A stretch of 36,234 nucleotides of DNA from Coptodactyla brooksi (GCA_033557675.1 JAWQRM010000039.1:1-36234); one strand, 5' to 3'; shown: positions 1 through 12,492, numbered from the stretch's first letter. Program-made: numbers and translations. The notes: generated by a model not told the origin, from the sequence alone.

Positions 1-653
1 CCAACAACAGTGTTAGATTGCAGTCTTCCGTGACATTCTCACCTAGTGGAAGAGTCTTTCTATCCTTTGATACCTTATATCCTGACATGGTACTTCTTGC
101 AAGATGTAAGTCCGATCTGCCATTTTTTTCCTACATAGCCCAGCTTTGTCGACATTAAATATATGTTGTAGTAAATAATTTTCGTTCATGACAAAGTCGA
201 ACGAAGTTTTACGAAAATCTGTAGCTTCCTTTACATCTGCACTAGCAGCTTCACCAGTCACTTTTATATTATGGAGTTTAGCACATTTCATGAATTTTTC
301 AAACTAACCATGTCTAGCAATAAATTTCATCATTAACATCACCGCTGCGTTTCTGCTTTAAATCTTGGAAAATACTGAATGCTTTCGCTTGTATCAGTGC
401 AAGACTTATAATTTGTCTGTCGTTTCTATTAAAATGCCTTTTTTCTTTGAAATTATCGTTGATTGCATAGGAACAGAATTCTTCACGTATTACATAAACA
501 CACAAGATATTACATAAAGGATAAAAATCAGATTGGTCTTTATCCCTTATCACTGTTCTAACGGTCGATTCGTTCATACCGTATATATACACATGCAATG
601 TCTACAATCACACCTTTTTCATGACGCTTAATAATTTCGACTTTAGTTTCCAT
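1..653 (-). pseudogene. Tigger/pogo-like (CENP-B type) transposase, broken, cut by window edge
   Basis: The reading starts at an ATG at 653 (METKVEIIKRHEKG), typical of the N-terminal CENP-B-like helix-turn-helix of Tigger/pogo transposases. It shifts frame in a TATATATA run near 583-592 and continues as YGMNESTVRTVIRD, then LALIQAKAFSIFQDLK (CENP-B DNA-binding region). After another frame change near 300 come LHNIKVTGEAASADV and IFNVDKAGL, corresponding to the first DDE motif, usually NVDETGL. The E to K/T to A changes and the damaged residues near 1-40 (LTLLL, usually KDRLTLLLG) show decay. The C-terminal half lies outside the window. At least two frameshifts make this a dead copy. No terminal inverted repeat was recognised upstream of 653. 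Confidence 0.85.
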
Positions 654-3600
654 GGTAATTACCTGTCTCTTTTTATACCTGATTACGGTCTATTCCTTTT
701 TACGTTTTTCAGACGTGTTTTTATGGGTTTTATATTGTAATTTGTACTGAAAGCTAACTTGAATACTATACGTAAAACACACGACCGTTCGCTCTCAACT
801 GACGATTCATTATTGGCGCCGAACACACATGCAAAAAAAATGAAAATTACAACCGTGTATCTACGATCCGCGCAAGTCGAGACCGCGTAACTTAAGGACT
901 TACTGTACTAAACTGAACTATGAATGGCATCAAAAAGTAATCAAAGTATAATCTTTGTAATATTTCTGAGTACATCCTTCAAACTATGTAGATGCTTATA
1001 ACCCGTACTCTTAACTTTTTCTTATTTGAAATTGCACCCCCAAAATTTTATATTATTGTAGCACCCACTCCACTTCATTCTGAGTACATATCATACCCAA
1101 CATTTTAAGTCTAGATTTTTAAGTGTAAAGAATACATTGTCACAGAAATCAAGTATGACCTATACAAAACATGCTTAACGCATGTTTTCTTCGTCCCAGA
1201 TGAGCATGATACTATTATCCGTTTTTTTTCTAATCTCTGTTTGTTGTATAAATATGAACATACATTTCTTTTTTTCCAAAATATCTTGCTCATAATTACT
1301 ATTCTACTTAATAACACAAAATACTTCAAGTGGCATATTGTGGTATTCAGAATGATGTGGGAATAGTTCTGGAGTGACAAATATTCGGATTTCATGACAT
1401 AATTAAAAAAATAAAACTTATAATTAAAATAATTTAGGGTCAGTTTTTTAAGGGTTGTAAGGATGTGTATGTTTTGAAGGGTGTAATCGTAACCCTTCTC
1501 TTTATCCATTCCAATAATAAAGATATTGCTTTTAAATTAAATTCTGGGACACCCGGTATAAATGATGATTCATTGCAAAAAAACTAGCATATCGATACTT
1601 TTATGCAGCGTTGACAGTTTATAATTTGCAGTATGAAAGATTGTAGAACAAATTGTTATGAGAATAAAAAATACTTTTTAACAATAAAAATTAATCAAAT
1701 TACTGACAGTATAAACGCGTCAAAAGCTTGCTAATCATGTCTGAATACGTTCTTAATCTTTTATAATCTTTTTTAATGTTTCATATAGAATTTAAAGTTT
1801 TAATTTAAATTTAAACAATTTTCAAACAAACTTCAGGAATTTTAAAATGTCTAAAAGATTTTTTAATCCATTTCATACTTATAAGGTATGACGTATCGTG
1901 TAGAATCTACATTGGGATAGAATCAATTATTTACTGAAGATGGCTTAGTGGTCGAAATATATTGGTCAGTAATTCGATATAAATTTATGTTCTACAACTA
2001 TTAAGTTATATCAAAATATTAAACAGTACAAATGTGTCAACAGTCTTCTAATAAATATTTCAATCAATTTTAAGATAAATTTCATTAAGTTTAAAATGTA
2101 CAAAAGCTTTCGTCAATCGATATGTTTCGTACAAAGCGTAGCTTTTAGATAACCTTCCCTGAAAATATCTTGACAGCCGAAACCAGATGAAATAATTTGA
2201 ATATAACCTTACATTCTCCAATCGCACTAGTGACGTAGACTCTTTTAATCAATACATTTTATTTAGAGAAACCTGTATTTTTTTAAATAAGGATGATATT
2301 TACATTTTGAATCTTCTTAGCTTCTTGAACACCGTGAATAGAATGAAATGTGACAAGAATTCTCTACAAAAAGATTATATCAAAATAAATAAGGACTAAA
2401 AATTTTGCGGGGGAAACTAGGATAGATCACAAATCAAGTCATTTCTATACTAATCATCAGCATGTAACTGGTACCTCATATAACCTGGAGCGGGTGTCGA
2501 CTGCTCTAAAGTTGGGCAGAGTGTAATGAATGAAATCAGATTAAGTAAAACTAAATCTTTTTTGGAGTTGTTTTTCACTTATTAATCGTCGAAAGCATAA
2601 AACTGATGGCACACATTTGTTTTATAAATTATTAAGGTAGCAACTTTTGAAGATCAACATATGGCGATAAATTTATTCTCAGATGGCCGTTTACTCTTCG
2701 TTTCTTTCGAAATTTCAATCAATTGTAAACGCGTCATCAGGCATTATACTTTCGGTAGTAATATCATAAGAGCTGAATTTATCGGTTGATTTACGAGTAT
2801 TTGATCTATAGCGACGAGAAGAGTCAATTTGGTAATTGAATTCCCCATAGCGCTGGAAGGATATACTACGCAGGAAGTGTAAGTAAACTAACGGAATATA
2901 ATTCACAGGTACGGCAGCAATAATTTAGGTGTTTCAAGTAGCTTTCCAAATTACATTTTGATTGGCTCATATAACTACGTGTAAAATAATCATCCAGATA
3001 ATATACGTACATAAGGTGCAATATTGCAGATTGTAGTATATTTTCTAACAATGATTAGCATGAAAACGAACCCGTTCGTATAATAACAACTCAACCTTAT
3101 ATATAACGATTATGAAAACCTTATTGCTGCTTTTCAATCTGTTTAAGTTCAAAATAAACTCGATGAATCAAAGATGTACAACTCTTCGAAAACTTCAGGA
3201 TCCACCAAATTATCAACACGGTAGATTACGCTTAGAATTTGCAGAATTCAACTTGCTAATTCTAATATTAATTGAAGTGCTTTATAATTTCTCAATATAA
3301 CCGTATTTTACTTTTTTAATTTTGATGGAAAAAGGGCCGTTAATAAGTGGTATGTTAATAAATCGCATAAAGGTAATTTTTTCACTTTAAGACGTATTTT
3401 GAAATCTGGTTTGCTACAACAATCTACCAGTCGATGGCATCTTTGCAAAATTGTTATTCAATAACGGTAAACCCGGTCGTGTTCAACTGGTCATAACTTC
3501 TTTACTTAAATAGAAGAAGGTTCCTATTATATTTATTTTTAATGCCGGTTTTTCTTTTTGATTTTATTTAACAATCAAGAATCTATAATTATAGAGATTT

Positions 3601-3777
3601 ATTGCTTTTCTTACATACAAATGTACGATTTAAATTCGAGTTGCAAAGAGTTAATTTTTATGCTAAGTGGGCCATGGTAATAGTAACAGAATAAACGACC
3701 TCTTATGAAATGGCAACTATTATTTTTTTATCAGCATCAGGTATTTTCGCTGGTAATTACACATTATCTGAACACAA
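654..3777. other. AT-rich sequence without recognisable gene
   Basis: About 3.1 kb with no supported gene. Short open frames at 1111-1509 (minus, 132 codons, lysine/tyrosine rich), 2715-3051 (minus) and 3112-3300 (plus) have the composition expected from AT-rich DNA and resemble no family I know. At 1542-1558 the sequence GGGACACCCGGTATA resembles a terminal motif common on insect DNA transposons (TATACAGGGTGTCCC in reverse), so the 1111-1558 block may be one end of an unidentified element. Confidence 0.5.
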
Positions 3778-4630
3778 AATTCCCAGAAAAATGAATTGGA
3801 TGTGGATTCATTCGGCATATCTCCCGATATTACAAAAATTGACAATTTCTCGTGGGAATATGTAATAGCCCGCGATCAAGAATAAGCAAATACATGGTGG
3901 GTCAACTTCAAAAGTATTTTGAGCATCTCACATTCGAAATCGATGAAAACATTGACGCATTGACATTTGTAGAGTTGTTATTCTGGCACTGTTGTGATAA
4001 CCAACTTACAGAAAGGCACAAATAAGTGCGGGTGACATTGGTCTCCGATACGCGGCTTCAGGAATGAGAAAGCATTTTGCTAGCGTGAAATAGAAAATGC
4101 TTAGTCGCTTTATGATGGTAAAACTGCTTCTATCTGATCAGGACTGGCATTTATTTTCCATACAGATAAAGGGTCTAAGCTGCTCGAAGGCTTCGTGCGA
4201 AGTGACGTTCATAGGGATATTGCAATTTCGTCCGATTGGTTGACGATTCGGACGATCGCACTAGCGAAGCACGCCGTTGCCCTGAGAGGGTTGACTAACG
4301 CACAACTCCAGAATATTCGTTTTTACAACCGCCGAGGGGCTTCAAATTATCAAGTGGTATTTGAGCGACAGTTCTTCGGAAGAAGTTGAAAATTTATTCG
4401 CTGTTGCTTTCGAAAATTGTTTAATTACACCGCGCCGAACAATATTGCGTATTGTTAATGTGTTCGAAACGATAGTTTGTGCGACTGGTGGTCACTTGAA
4501 ATTTGAATGAGTTCATAATAAAAATTATTCAAGCTCATCAAACTTGCTCCAGAAATGCTCTCCAGAGTCCTACGACAAGTTGGTGTATTGTTTGGCGAAA
4601 TTAGGAGGCATCTTTGAATCTTTCATTTAG
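3778..4630 (+). pseudogene. unidentified decayed coding island
   Basis: A block of about 850 bp that is richer in GC and codon-like sequence than its surroundings. Open stretches in changing frames follow one another: 3778-3882 (ends ARDQE), about 3890-4025 (QLQKYFEHLTFEIDEN), about 4030-4090 (GLRYAASGMRKHF), about 4150-4389 (KGSKLLEGFVRSDVHRD, GLTNAQLQNIRFYNRR) and about 4390-4510 (FENCLITPRRTILR). Single stops and frame changes separate them, as in a decayed gene of 250-300 codons. I do not recognise the family. A fossil of a viral structural gene, a retroelement ORF, or a lost host gene are all possible. Confidence 0.4.
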
Positions 4631-4789
4631 ATTTATTTTTAAATATTATTAGAATTATTTATTTATTTATTTTAGTAAGAATGAAGCTTTTGTTTATCCG
4701 TCGAACTTTCGAACGTTCGAAAAGAGATAAATAAACATTTATTGTTAGTAGTTAAAAAATAAGTGTATGTAGATCGCTGTGAAGCAGCG

Positions 4790-4812
4790 GGATGTACAGT
4801 AGCTGTACATCC
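4790..4812. repeat. perfect 10-bp inverted repeat
   Basis: GGATGTACAG, three bases (TAG), then CTGTACATCC: a perfect short hairpin. It lies between the unidentified island and the left end of the Penelope-like element. No function can be assigned. Confidence 0.7.
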
Positions 4813-4989
4813 TTCCGAGAAATCAAAAATTTACTAAGCACGATAGATACTGCACGGGTACTGTTTCTCCTATGAGACGACCAAGATTTACCCAACCGGT
4901 ATGTGTCTTGCTGTAGCATGGTATGCAACCATGTAAATTGAAATCGCACAATTGATATACCAAAATAAATTAAATAAAATCAAAATGGG

Positions 4990-5225
4990 AATATAAAGTT
5001 AAACACCGCCACAACATACCTGATCAACGCGCGTTTAGATTACCAAGCTGGCATCATCCGGAGCAATAGTAGACTATATACTAATGCACTTACGATGTTA
5101 CTTATTCTAACAAGGCGATGCTTGATTTCATTTTTTTTAATTGCTTTGGAACGACCAATTAGAAGGTAGTTAAGCGTTCCCTTACCTTATCCCCATCCAC
5201 ACGTATATAACTTCTCGTTTCTAGT
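4990..5225 (-). repeat. inverted left terminal repeat of Penelope-like element
   Basis: Read on the minus strand this block matches the plus-strand block at 6380-6560. Shared landmarks are the GGGGATAAGGTAAG segment followed by TAAGT, CTATTG and CTCCGGATGATGCCAGCTTGG. The last resembles the hammerhead core at 6511 (CTGATGATGC...TTGGTTAGCAAAA); the minus-strand core is CGGATGA at 5054-5060. Penelope-like elements are known to have terminal repeats in direct or inverted arrangement, often with hammerhead ribozyme motifs. The inverted arrangement around the body at 5600-6260 fits this. The copy has diverged by many substitutions. Confidence 0.65.
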
Positions 5226-5599
5226 CTAAGAATAGAGATTTCAATCTCTACCCATTTACAAATTACCAACATGTACACTATTTCCTTAATTCTATCATAT
5301 CTGGTCTATTAGCTATACAAAGGGCTAAACGGTATTAGCCCTGTGTTTATTAAACTTATTTCTACACTTGATAATTACTATACCACCAAATGCATCTATG
5401 AATCTATTGTTGGATAATTTTTAACTAATTTTACGCTATCTACACTTCTCTTATGATTGCAGTTGAAAGATTCTTTGACTTTGTTAGATTTTTCCGGTCG
5501 ACCGCACCGTAGTTTGTACGGACAATATGTTTTTTATCACAATCGTTAAAACTTACTTCGCCTATTACACTTCTTCGTAATATATGTATTTTATCTCTT

Positions 5600-6260
5600 G
5601 GATTAATTCACAATGTGTTGAAGGTATTCTTAGACTGAAAAACTAACGTTATGGCTACTTTATTGAAAATCTTAGGCAGAAATGAGTTTTTCAGTCCCAT
5701 GTTCTTGCTGGAAAAACGTGGTATCATACAAACTAGAAATGGTAAGCAGTGGAACACTACCTTTTCTAGATAAACTAGCCATTAGACATAATAGATTAGA
5801 ATTTGAACAAGGGGTCCACAAATAGATCATATGTACTATTAAAGGATAGGATAAGAATCTAGTAGATAAACCAACTCATCGTAGTAAATATAGGAAAGGT
5901 TTGTATGATACCATGCTTATCCAACAAGAACAAGGGACTGAAATATCCCGCTGCCTTTCTCTCTATTCATTGACAGCTTTCGTAAAATTTTTAATAAAGC
6001 AGATAAGAACGAAAGTGGAATATCCGAAGTTGTAATAATGGCGATAGAAATATATTGGTAGACTAGAAGATTCGTGCAAACTAAGTTTAAAGAGCACATA
6101 ACTCAGTTAAAACTAGGCAGCACGGAAATCTACCCGAATATGCTAAAATCAGATTCTATGCAAGAATCATAGATTCTTGGATCCGAAAGTTCAGAAATGA
6201 TCAAATGTAGAAATAGGCTTAATAAAGACGAAGACTTACTACCGTTTTGTCCTTTGTATA
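5600..6260 (+). pseudogene. Penelope-like element reverse transcriptase/GIY-YIG remnant
   Basis: Penelope-like elements encode a reverse transcriptase followed by a GIY-YIG endonuclease. At 5759-5773 the frame reads LPFLD followed by LAIRHNRLEF, the conserved LPFLD block after the RT palm. Near 5870 LVDKPTHRSKYRKG recalls the RKPTHT block. From about 6085 to 6250 the frame reads KEHITQLKLGSTEIYP and CRNRLNKDEDL, like the C-terminal GIY-YIG helix (KEHI) and the final LNKDEG-type segment. Stops and frameshifts are frequent. The body between the terminal repeats is only about 1.15 kb against 2-3 kb for intact elements, so the RT N-terminal part is missing or unrecognisable. Confidence 0.65.
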
Positions 6261-6379
6261 GCTTAATATATTAGGTATGGTAAGACTTAGAAATTTTACA
6301 ATTGTGTTGACAATTTGTAAAGAGTAGATATTGCAAGTAAATATGCTTAGACTGGACATGGGAGCCGGAAACGCTGTAC

Positions 6380-6560
6380 GGGAAGGAATTATATAAGCAA
6401 GGGGTGGAGATAAGGTAAGGTAAGGTAACATATATAACTAGTTGTACCAAAGTAAATTTTTTAGAATAACTAATAATGTAAGTCGGTTACTATTGAATTT
6501 TTCATCGCTCCTGATGATGCTATCTTGGTTAGCAAAAAGTGCATCAAGCAGGTAGGTCAT
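6380..6560 (+). repeat. right terminal repeat of Penelope-like element with hammerhead-like core
   Basis: This is the partner of the inverted block at 4990-5225. It contains GGGTGGAGATAAGGTAAGGTAAGG (in two parts) and then CTGATGA at 6511-6517, TGCTA (6518-6522), a 7-base loop, TAGCA (6530-6534) and AAAAGTGC. A hammerhead ribozyme has CUGAUGA, stem II and GAAA; here the GAAA is AAAA, so the ribozyme is probably inactive. Its position after the GIY-YIG remnant matches the 3' end of Penelope-like elements. Confidence 0.6.
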
Positions 6561-9369
6561 AGAAAAATTGAAGCAAGCATTTGTGTAGGAGGCATATTTA
6601 TTTGATTAAAGTTTGAAGGTGACAGGTTGAAGTATGGTCGCCAAAAGCCATTTCAAATGTGGAATGGTGGAACATTAATAACGTTGTAGTCGCCATTATT
6701 TGAATACATGCACACAAAAATCTATGTCTGTTGAGCTTCAAGAGTCAAATTTGAATATATGTCATCTTTCCGATGTGCAAATACGTCTCCAATAAACTTC
6801 GTTTATCCAGAGCAATGACTTCTGGGTGTTGGGATTTAAATTACAATTAGTGGTTACAAGTCTTAGCTAACCAGAATCCAAAATTCGTTGCTCGTAAATA
6901 AACACTTCTTATATTGAAAACAAAAGCAGACGCTCAAGAATGGTCATTGTTGACACACCCTGTATATACGATGTCATCTTAACGTTGATTTTTCCAATGC
7001 AATGTTTTCTCTTTACATCTTAAAGGAAATGGAAGTATAAGTGAAGACGTTTTACTGTAGGCTTCATTGCAACGCACTAATTGATGCATTTCCAGTAAAT
7101 ACCTTATTTTTTTCATTCTTTAAAGTTAGCCACTTCATATATATTTTCATAGCGAAGACCATGCCATAATAGCGGGACTGTCCAATTCTCCCCTCAAAAC
7201 TGTTGACTAGTTTTTTAAAGTAGTTTAAATCAATGCTGCGACGAACCGTTGGTTAAGCTTTTGACGGATGCACAAAATAAATATATCTTTGAATGCTAAA
7301 TGTAAACTTTTTTTTAAATAACGATGTATATTTAATAGACAAGAAAGTATTAAATAGCGTGCAGCTCTATAAATAGCTGATAATGGCAATAACGTACCAC
7401 TGTATGTAAACCTTCAGGTTAATGGTAGGTACGCTTTGCTGTTCACTGCGATTTACTCAGTTCACAGTCACATATTCGATACGTAAATTTTAAACCAACC
7501 ACGAAAAAAGGTTCAAGACCAGTGATGTTGATTGACGTACATCCCAAGAATCTTCTATTTTAAAGTTGGGAATCCTTGGCCACCAACGGACGTATAACGC
7601 AGACATGTTATATGAACCTGGACAGATCCAGATCTTGTCCAACTGTTAGATGCGAAGTGCTATGTTTAAAGATACTCGTACCTATATATATCAAAAACAA
7701 GGTCTAATTCATATACTTAAATATATGACTGGTAAACAAATTATTAATTCTTGTTAATAGCATTACTAGTAAATGAAATAAAATATATTGAACTACGTCA
7801 AACAACTTAACTTAAAAAGGAAGACAAAACTATATAGAAACAAATTTAAAAATGTGAACGATTAATGAAAACGTTTATCGATGGAACTTACACCCCATTT
7901 TCGATTAACTTCATAGTTCATGTAATTATTGTTTTAGGAACTATGAAAATTTAGTACGAGTGATTTTTAATATTAAGTACTTATTTTTTGCTTTATTCGT
8001 TCTTTTTTCTTATGAGAGTTAAAAATCTTACTATATGTCCAGTATCCAAGAAAAGTGCGTCCGTGTATTCCAATCAATCGTTACGATGCCAAATGAATGA
8101 ACGGAATACGAAGCAACATCTCCTCTCATTCGCACACCCTGCCAAAATGTCCAACACTGTCGTGTCCTGCAGACCAACGTAGACTTCTCGGCGTTTCTGT
8201 ATTTTTTGGGAACTGATCTTAAATATACTGTAATTGTACGAGATAAAGTTATAAATTTTGAAAACAAGTCACTAGTTTATTTTAAAAATTAGGAATAGCT
8301 GAAATTAAGAAATTATCGAAATCATAGCAATTATAAATAAATTATTTGTATACAGCAACATAGGTTTGTATGAGTTAAAATATTTATAGATGTCTATATA
8401 AATATTTTTATCACATACCAAATTCTCATATACCAAAAAGTGATTGTACCAGATAAAAATAAATATGGTATGTTTAGTGTAATATAAGCGACTGGTATTG
8501 GTTAGGCAATAACTGCGTAATCTTTACTGCTCTCCCAGCAATCGCAGCTCGGGAGAGTTTACCTAAAAGTGGGAATTTTAAGTTTCACTTTTTAGAAGCA
8601 GGTGTTCTGTGTAAATACCTACCATTAAGTCTTCTATGTTAGTGGCTGTGTGTACTTGCTATCAATTATTTATGTACATTATAGCAAGAAATCTCTGATG
8701 ACAGAAACATAATAATTTGAAATAGTATAACAGTATAACAAGATGTTTTACAAAATTGAGCAGTTGTGAAAAAAAAAAACTTTAAGCTTATAAAAGGTTT
8801 AAAAATTTGTTTTAACCTGTATTGCTCAATTATAAATATATTGTAACAATGAGATTTGATTGATACACAACTTTGCTTTGGGTAGACATTTTTCGAAACA
8901 TGATAATTCTCGAAAGACCAAACAAAACATATAGCTCAGCTCTAATAAAATTCCCAAATTTTAAATACTTACCTGATACCAGTTAATAAGCATAAATTCA
9001 TGTAATGTATCTAAACTTCCCGAGTACAAAAGCAGTCGGGATATTTATTACATTTCGTATTTGCGGAAATATTTTCTTGTTCCATCTTCTATTTCTTTTA
9101 AACAAATTCATTTTACAACTTGGAATTAACAGAAGTTGCGTTTCTTTGTATCATTAATTCCTTTAATTTATCGCAAAAATACTGCACTTAGAAAATTCCA
9201 AAGGCTGAGAGTAAAGATTAAGCGTCTGGGGAGCAATTTTGAGAATGTAATGGAAAATGGTATTAAAACCATATAAGTAATAAATCGGCAATTGCACTAA
9301 GACAACTGCTGAGATTATATGATATATCTGGGTATATACGCAAAAATTAGATGTAATATTACCGTATTA
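6561..9369. other. AT-rich sequence without recognisable gene
   Basis: No coding region could be supported. A GC-richer patch at about 8040-8210 has short overlapping open frames on both strands but no known motif. GACACACCCTGTATA at 6951-6965 is the same kind of terminal motif seen at 1542 and 35376. An imperfect CTCTCCC/GGGAGAG hairpin lies near 8531-8559. Confidence 0.5.
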
Positions 9370-9445
9370 CGTCGATTATAAGACACATATTCTTTTCGTA
9401 TTTTGATGCCTCTATATCCATGGTTCGTCTTCTAATCGATGGCGC
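9370..9445. repeat. 76-bp imperfect inverted repeat
   Basis: CGTCGATTATAAGACAC at 9370 onwards is mirrored by GTCTTCTAATCGATGGC near 9427-9443, with about 38 bases between. This could be a small terminal or foldback repeat. It sits about 200 bp before the decayed PIN-like gene. The linking sequence (TTACACTAGACGAGTTTACTAGCCC and on to 9600, GC-richer) looks like part of the same repeat but is not recognised. Confidence 0.5.
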
Positions 9446-9649
9446 CTTAAACCTGAATTACACTAGACGAGTTTACTAGCCCTTACTAGGCATCATAGTG
9501 GTGATTATGCCAGTTAGCACCGTGATTACATTGGGTAAGTTACTACCAATTAGTGAATTCGCTGACGGGCAGCTAGTAATCCCGCACAATGTAATTGAGG
9601 CTTTAGCAGGGAACGCTCAGGGAAAATAGGAGTGGATATCAAAAGTGCC

Positions 9650-10915
9650 GTCATCAAAACTTGCAAAATGAGTCCCAATAGGGAAGTACCTCACTTAAAC
9701 CCTCTACAACTAATGCCCTTCATGCTACAGGATGCCGACATTGTACCAGAAAATGCAATCAACGATTCAGAAAAATTGGAAATTCATTATCACCAATAGT
9801 GCAGGCGCTAGAGGTAGTTGATTGTATACATTATTCGATGACCTGTATATATGTTGAAATTCTTACACCTGAGACCCCAAGTAATAATAAAACTCATCTT
9901 ACTAGCAGATGCGGTGTTCCCTTGTAGTTCTCGGCCTATCCTCAGAGAAACAAAATTTCACAACTTTGAAGATACTTCTACCCGAAAGAACACAAATTCT
10001 TCTAACAAGAAATTACAAGATGCAACAGACTAACTATTTTCCAAAAATCACTCATGTTGGCTTCTCAACGTGGATTTGACACAAAAATGTTAGTATCTTA
10101 TGAAAGATTAGACTACTGCAAGTATCTTTTTGACAAAGATGGAGATGACCAAAATCAGAACTCACCCTTGAGATTCAAAACAATCATAAATGTAAATTTA
10201 CCAACAATTTATATTATTGATGGTATGGCACCCGTTCATCAAATTCAATTAAAAAAGTTCGAGACTTTCGGTAATTTTCCCGAGGCATTTTTTAAAAAGA
10301 CCATGCTATTTTTTACATATCCCGATGTAAAGAGAATTGATTTAATATTTGTTAGATATGACGATATTTCAATAAATTTTTAGTCTAGTTTTCGGAGTGA
10401 AGGCCAAATTACACACAATAAATTATAGCTTGTAAGATATCTTTGCGCTGCTGCTCCAAAATTCGATGATCCAACAAAATGTTTCAAGATACAAGGGTCT
10501 TCATTTTATGAGGAACTTGAACTAAAGTCAACTCACTTAGAAGCTGATTCAATGATGTTTTGTCACATATTTCACGGAGTAAGAATTCAATCTGTTCATG
10601 TTATTACTCTCAGTGATGATAGGGAACTATTTATCTTGGCGATTTATTACTGGAAAGAACTAGCAAATATTGGTTATCGAGGTCTATGGTTCGACTCTTC
10701 TTCTAAAAAGAACCATATTCTAGGACGTCATTTCGCTGCTGAATCCCTTGGTGGAAAAATATGTAATATTTTACCAGCACTACATTTCATAAGTGGTTGC
10801 GATACTATCAGTAGATTAGGCAGCAAAAACAATCTTTGAAAGCCGCATCGGAGGATTTTGTACAAACAGTCTTTGTATCTTTTGGAAGCCTTGGAATGCT
10901 GAACAATTAAAACCG
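9650..10915 (+). pseudogene. decayed copy of repetitive PIN/FEN1-like gene family
   Basis: Two long blocks are readable. At 10054-10383: YIIDGMAPVHQI near the middle, then YPDVKRIDLIFVRYDDIS. At 10552-10839: HVITLSDDRELFILAIYYW, then LPALHFISGCDTISRLGSK, and in another frame AASEDFVQTVFVSF to about 10905. The IVDGMA, FDRYDDISIK, SDDTDVFIL and LSGCDT motifs belong to a protein family present in many copies in invertebrate genomes, with a predicted PIN/5'-nuclease-like fold. Acidic residues in DGMA, RYDD, SDD and GCDT are largely kept. Stops at 10381 and 10030 and frame changes at about 10500 and 10838 show that it is broken. The function of the family is not established, and the nuclease role is an inference from fold. 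Confidence 0.65.
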
Positions 10916-12463
10916 TTACAAACACTTTACACTTAAATTTAAATAAATAAATAAATAATAAGTGCAGATGAATTCCGATACAAACTGATTTCACAAAACA
11001 TAGGTTTCGGTTTTAATTTAATGAAAGTGATATGCACGTCTGATGCTTTGCATTTACATTTATAAAAGGCTACAGTAAAATCATTTATTTGGAATAATGC
11101 GAATCAAACACTATTGGAGCCCATTGATTATTCTTTGTTTGGCTACGAAGAGCATAATAATGATTGACTTATGTCCACGATAAATGACAGAGGGGGACCG
11201 GAAAGTAATGCCATTTCTGTGTGTATCGATATTCGTGTCATTTAACACGAATATAATAATTAAATCTTGATTTTCTTTTTGCAATTTTTTGCATTCTTTG
11301 TGTTGCTGTGATATATTTCCATTTGAATTCGGGTTTCCAGTTATATATTGTTTTTATTAATAATAAATATTGGTTTTCATGCTAATTTTTGTTTTTTATT
11401 ACATTTAAATTCCTATTATTACTTTTATTATAAGAAAAAAACTCGACTTCTTTTACGGGCAAGAGGAAGGAAGATTAAAAAAATATGCGACCAAAAAATG
11501 GTTTGGCATGTTTTCGAATTATTAATTTTTAAGCTATTCTCGGATAATATCCGTTGGAAAAATGCGACCTTCAAGTTCTACATACTCACTTCCTTCTAAC
11601 GCCCGGTCTACAATTAATTTTAAAAAAGGAAGGTACAAATCTTATTCTTAAATCTCCAATATTTCTCTCCACCATCAGCAAAACAACAAACACAACAAAG
11701 TGAATTAATCAAAAAATGAAGAACGAACAGGAAAAATTAATACATATTTAATTTCTGATAGAAAAAATGATAAATTCGATATTATCTCGTCGAGCTTATC
11801 ACTTTTTAATCTTCTTTGCAATTGAAATTAAATCTTTGCCTTGGCTAAACGATGAAGTATATGCATACGCATCGAACGAACAACTAAAGCGGTAAAGTCA
11901 ATTCGCACAGAACACAAACTACAACCAGGCACCTTATTCAAGTAATACATAAGTCCAGATCTGCTCTACTTGTGCAGATATGGTTCTACTACCAGCTTAA
12001 ATGACGAATTTCTGACTGTCGATTTTGCATTAAACTATTGTTAATTAAATTTTGACAATTTTATATTTACGACGATTTTACGGTAATGAATGAAATAACT
12101 TTTTACATTTTCTGGCATCACAATCTGAGATTGACGCCCTGCTTTCAATGGTGTTAAATATTTATGATCCTGGTAAGAACTCACAACAAAGAATGTTATG
12201 TACGCTGAAGGAAAACGTGTTTAAGTTAATATATATTAAGTACCTTAATACTGAGTTCACATTCTATAGCCAACCCATAATCACCAACTTGAGATTATTT
12301 TAACTTTGTAAGCGTCAAATGTATTAAAGTGTGAACATTTGTTAGAAACAGTACTTCTGCTCTAGGTATTCTTAATGGTATCCAGATATTTTAAATAAAT
12401 ATCCGGACTGAAACGCAGGAAAATCTTTGGTGTTGAAAAAAAATTAGTAAACTAATTCTGATG
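10916..12463. other. AT-rich sequence without recognisable gene
   Basis: No gene was recognised. A short AAATAAATAAATAAATAATA run occurs at about 10936-10960. The 83-codon open frame at 11348-11599 is dominated by phenylalanine, tyrosine, isoleucine and lysine, as expected from AT-rich noncoding sequence. Confidence 0.5.
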
Positions 12464-12490
12464 CATTTCACAAATAAAATTTGTGAAATG
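12464..12490. repeat. perfect 11-bp inverted repeat
   Basis: CATTTCACAAA (12464-12474), loop TAAAA, TTTGTGAAATG (12480-12490). It directly precedes the G-rich pentamer tract and may mark one end of a small element. Confidence 0.7.
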
Positions 12491-12492
12491 TT

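Noticed and set aside
1111..1509. 132-codon open frame on the minus strand
   Set aside because: Composition (K, I, Y, L, F) matches AT-rich noncoding DNA and no motif is recognisable.
6219..6431. 70-codon minus-strand open frame
   Set aside because: Lies antisense to the Penelope GIY-YIG remnant and its terminal repeat; no motif.
8031..8267. 78-codon minus-strand and 64-codon plus-strand overlapping frames
   Set aside because: No recognisable motif; overlapping opposite frames in a GC-richer patch are more likely repeat-derived chance frames.
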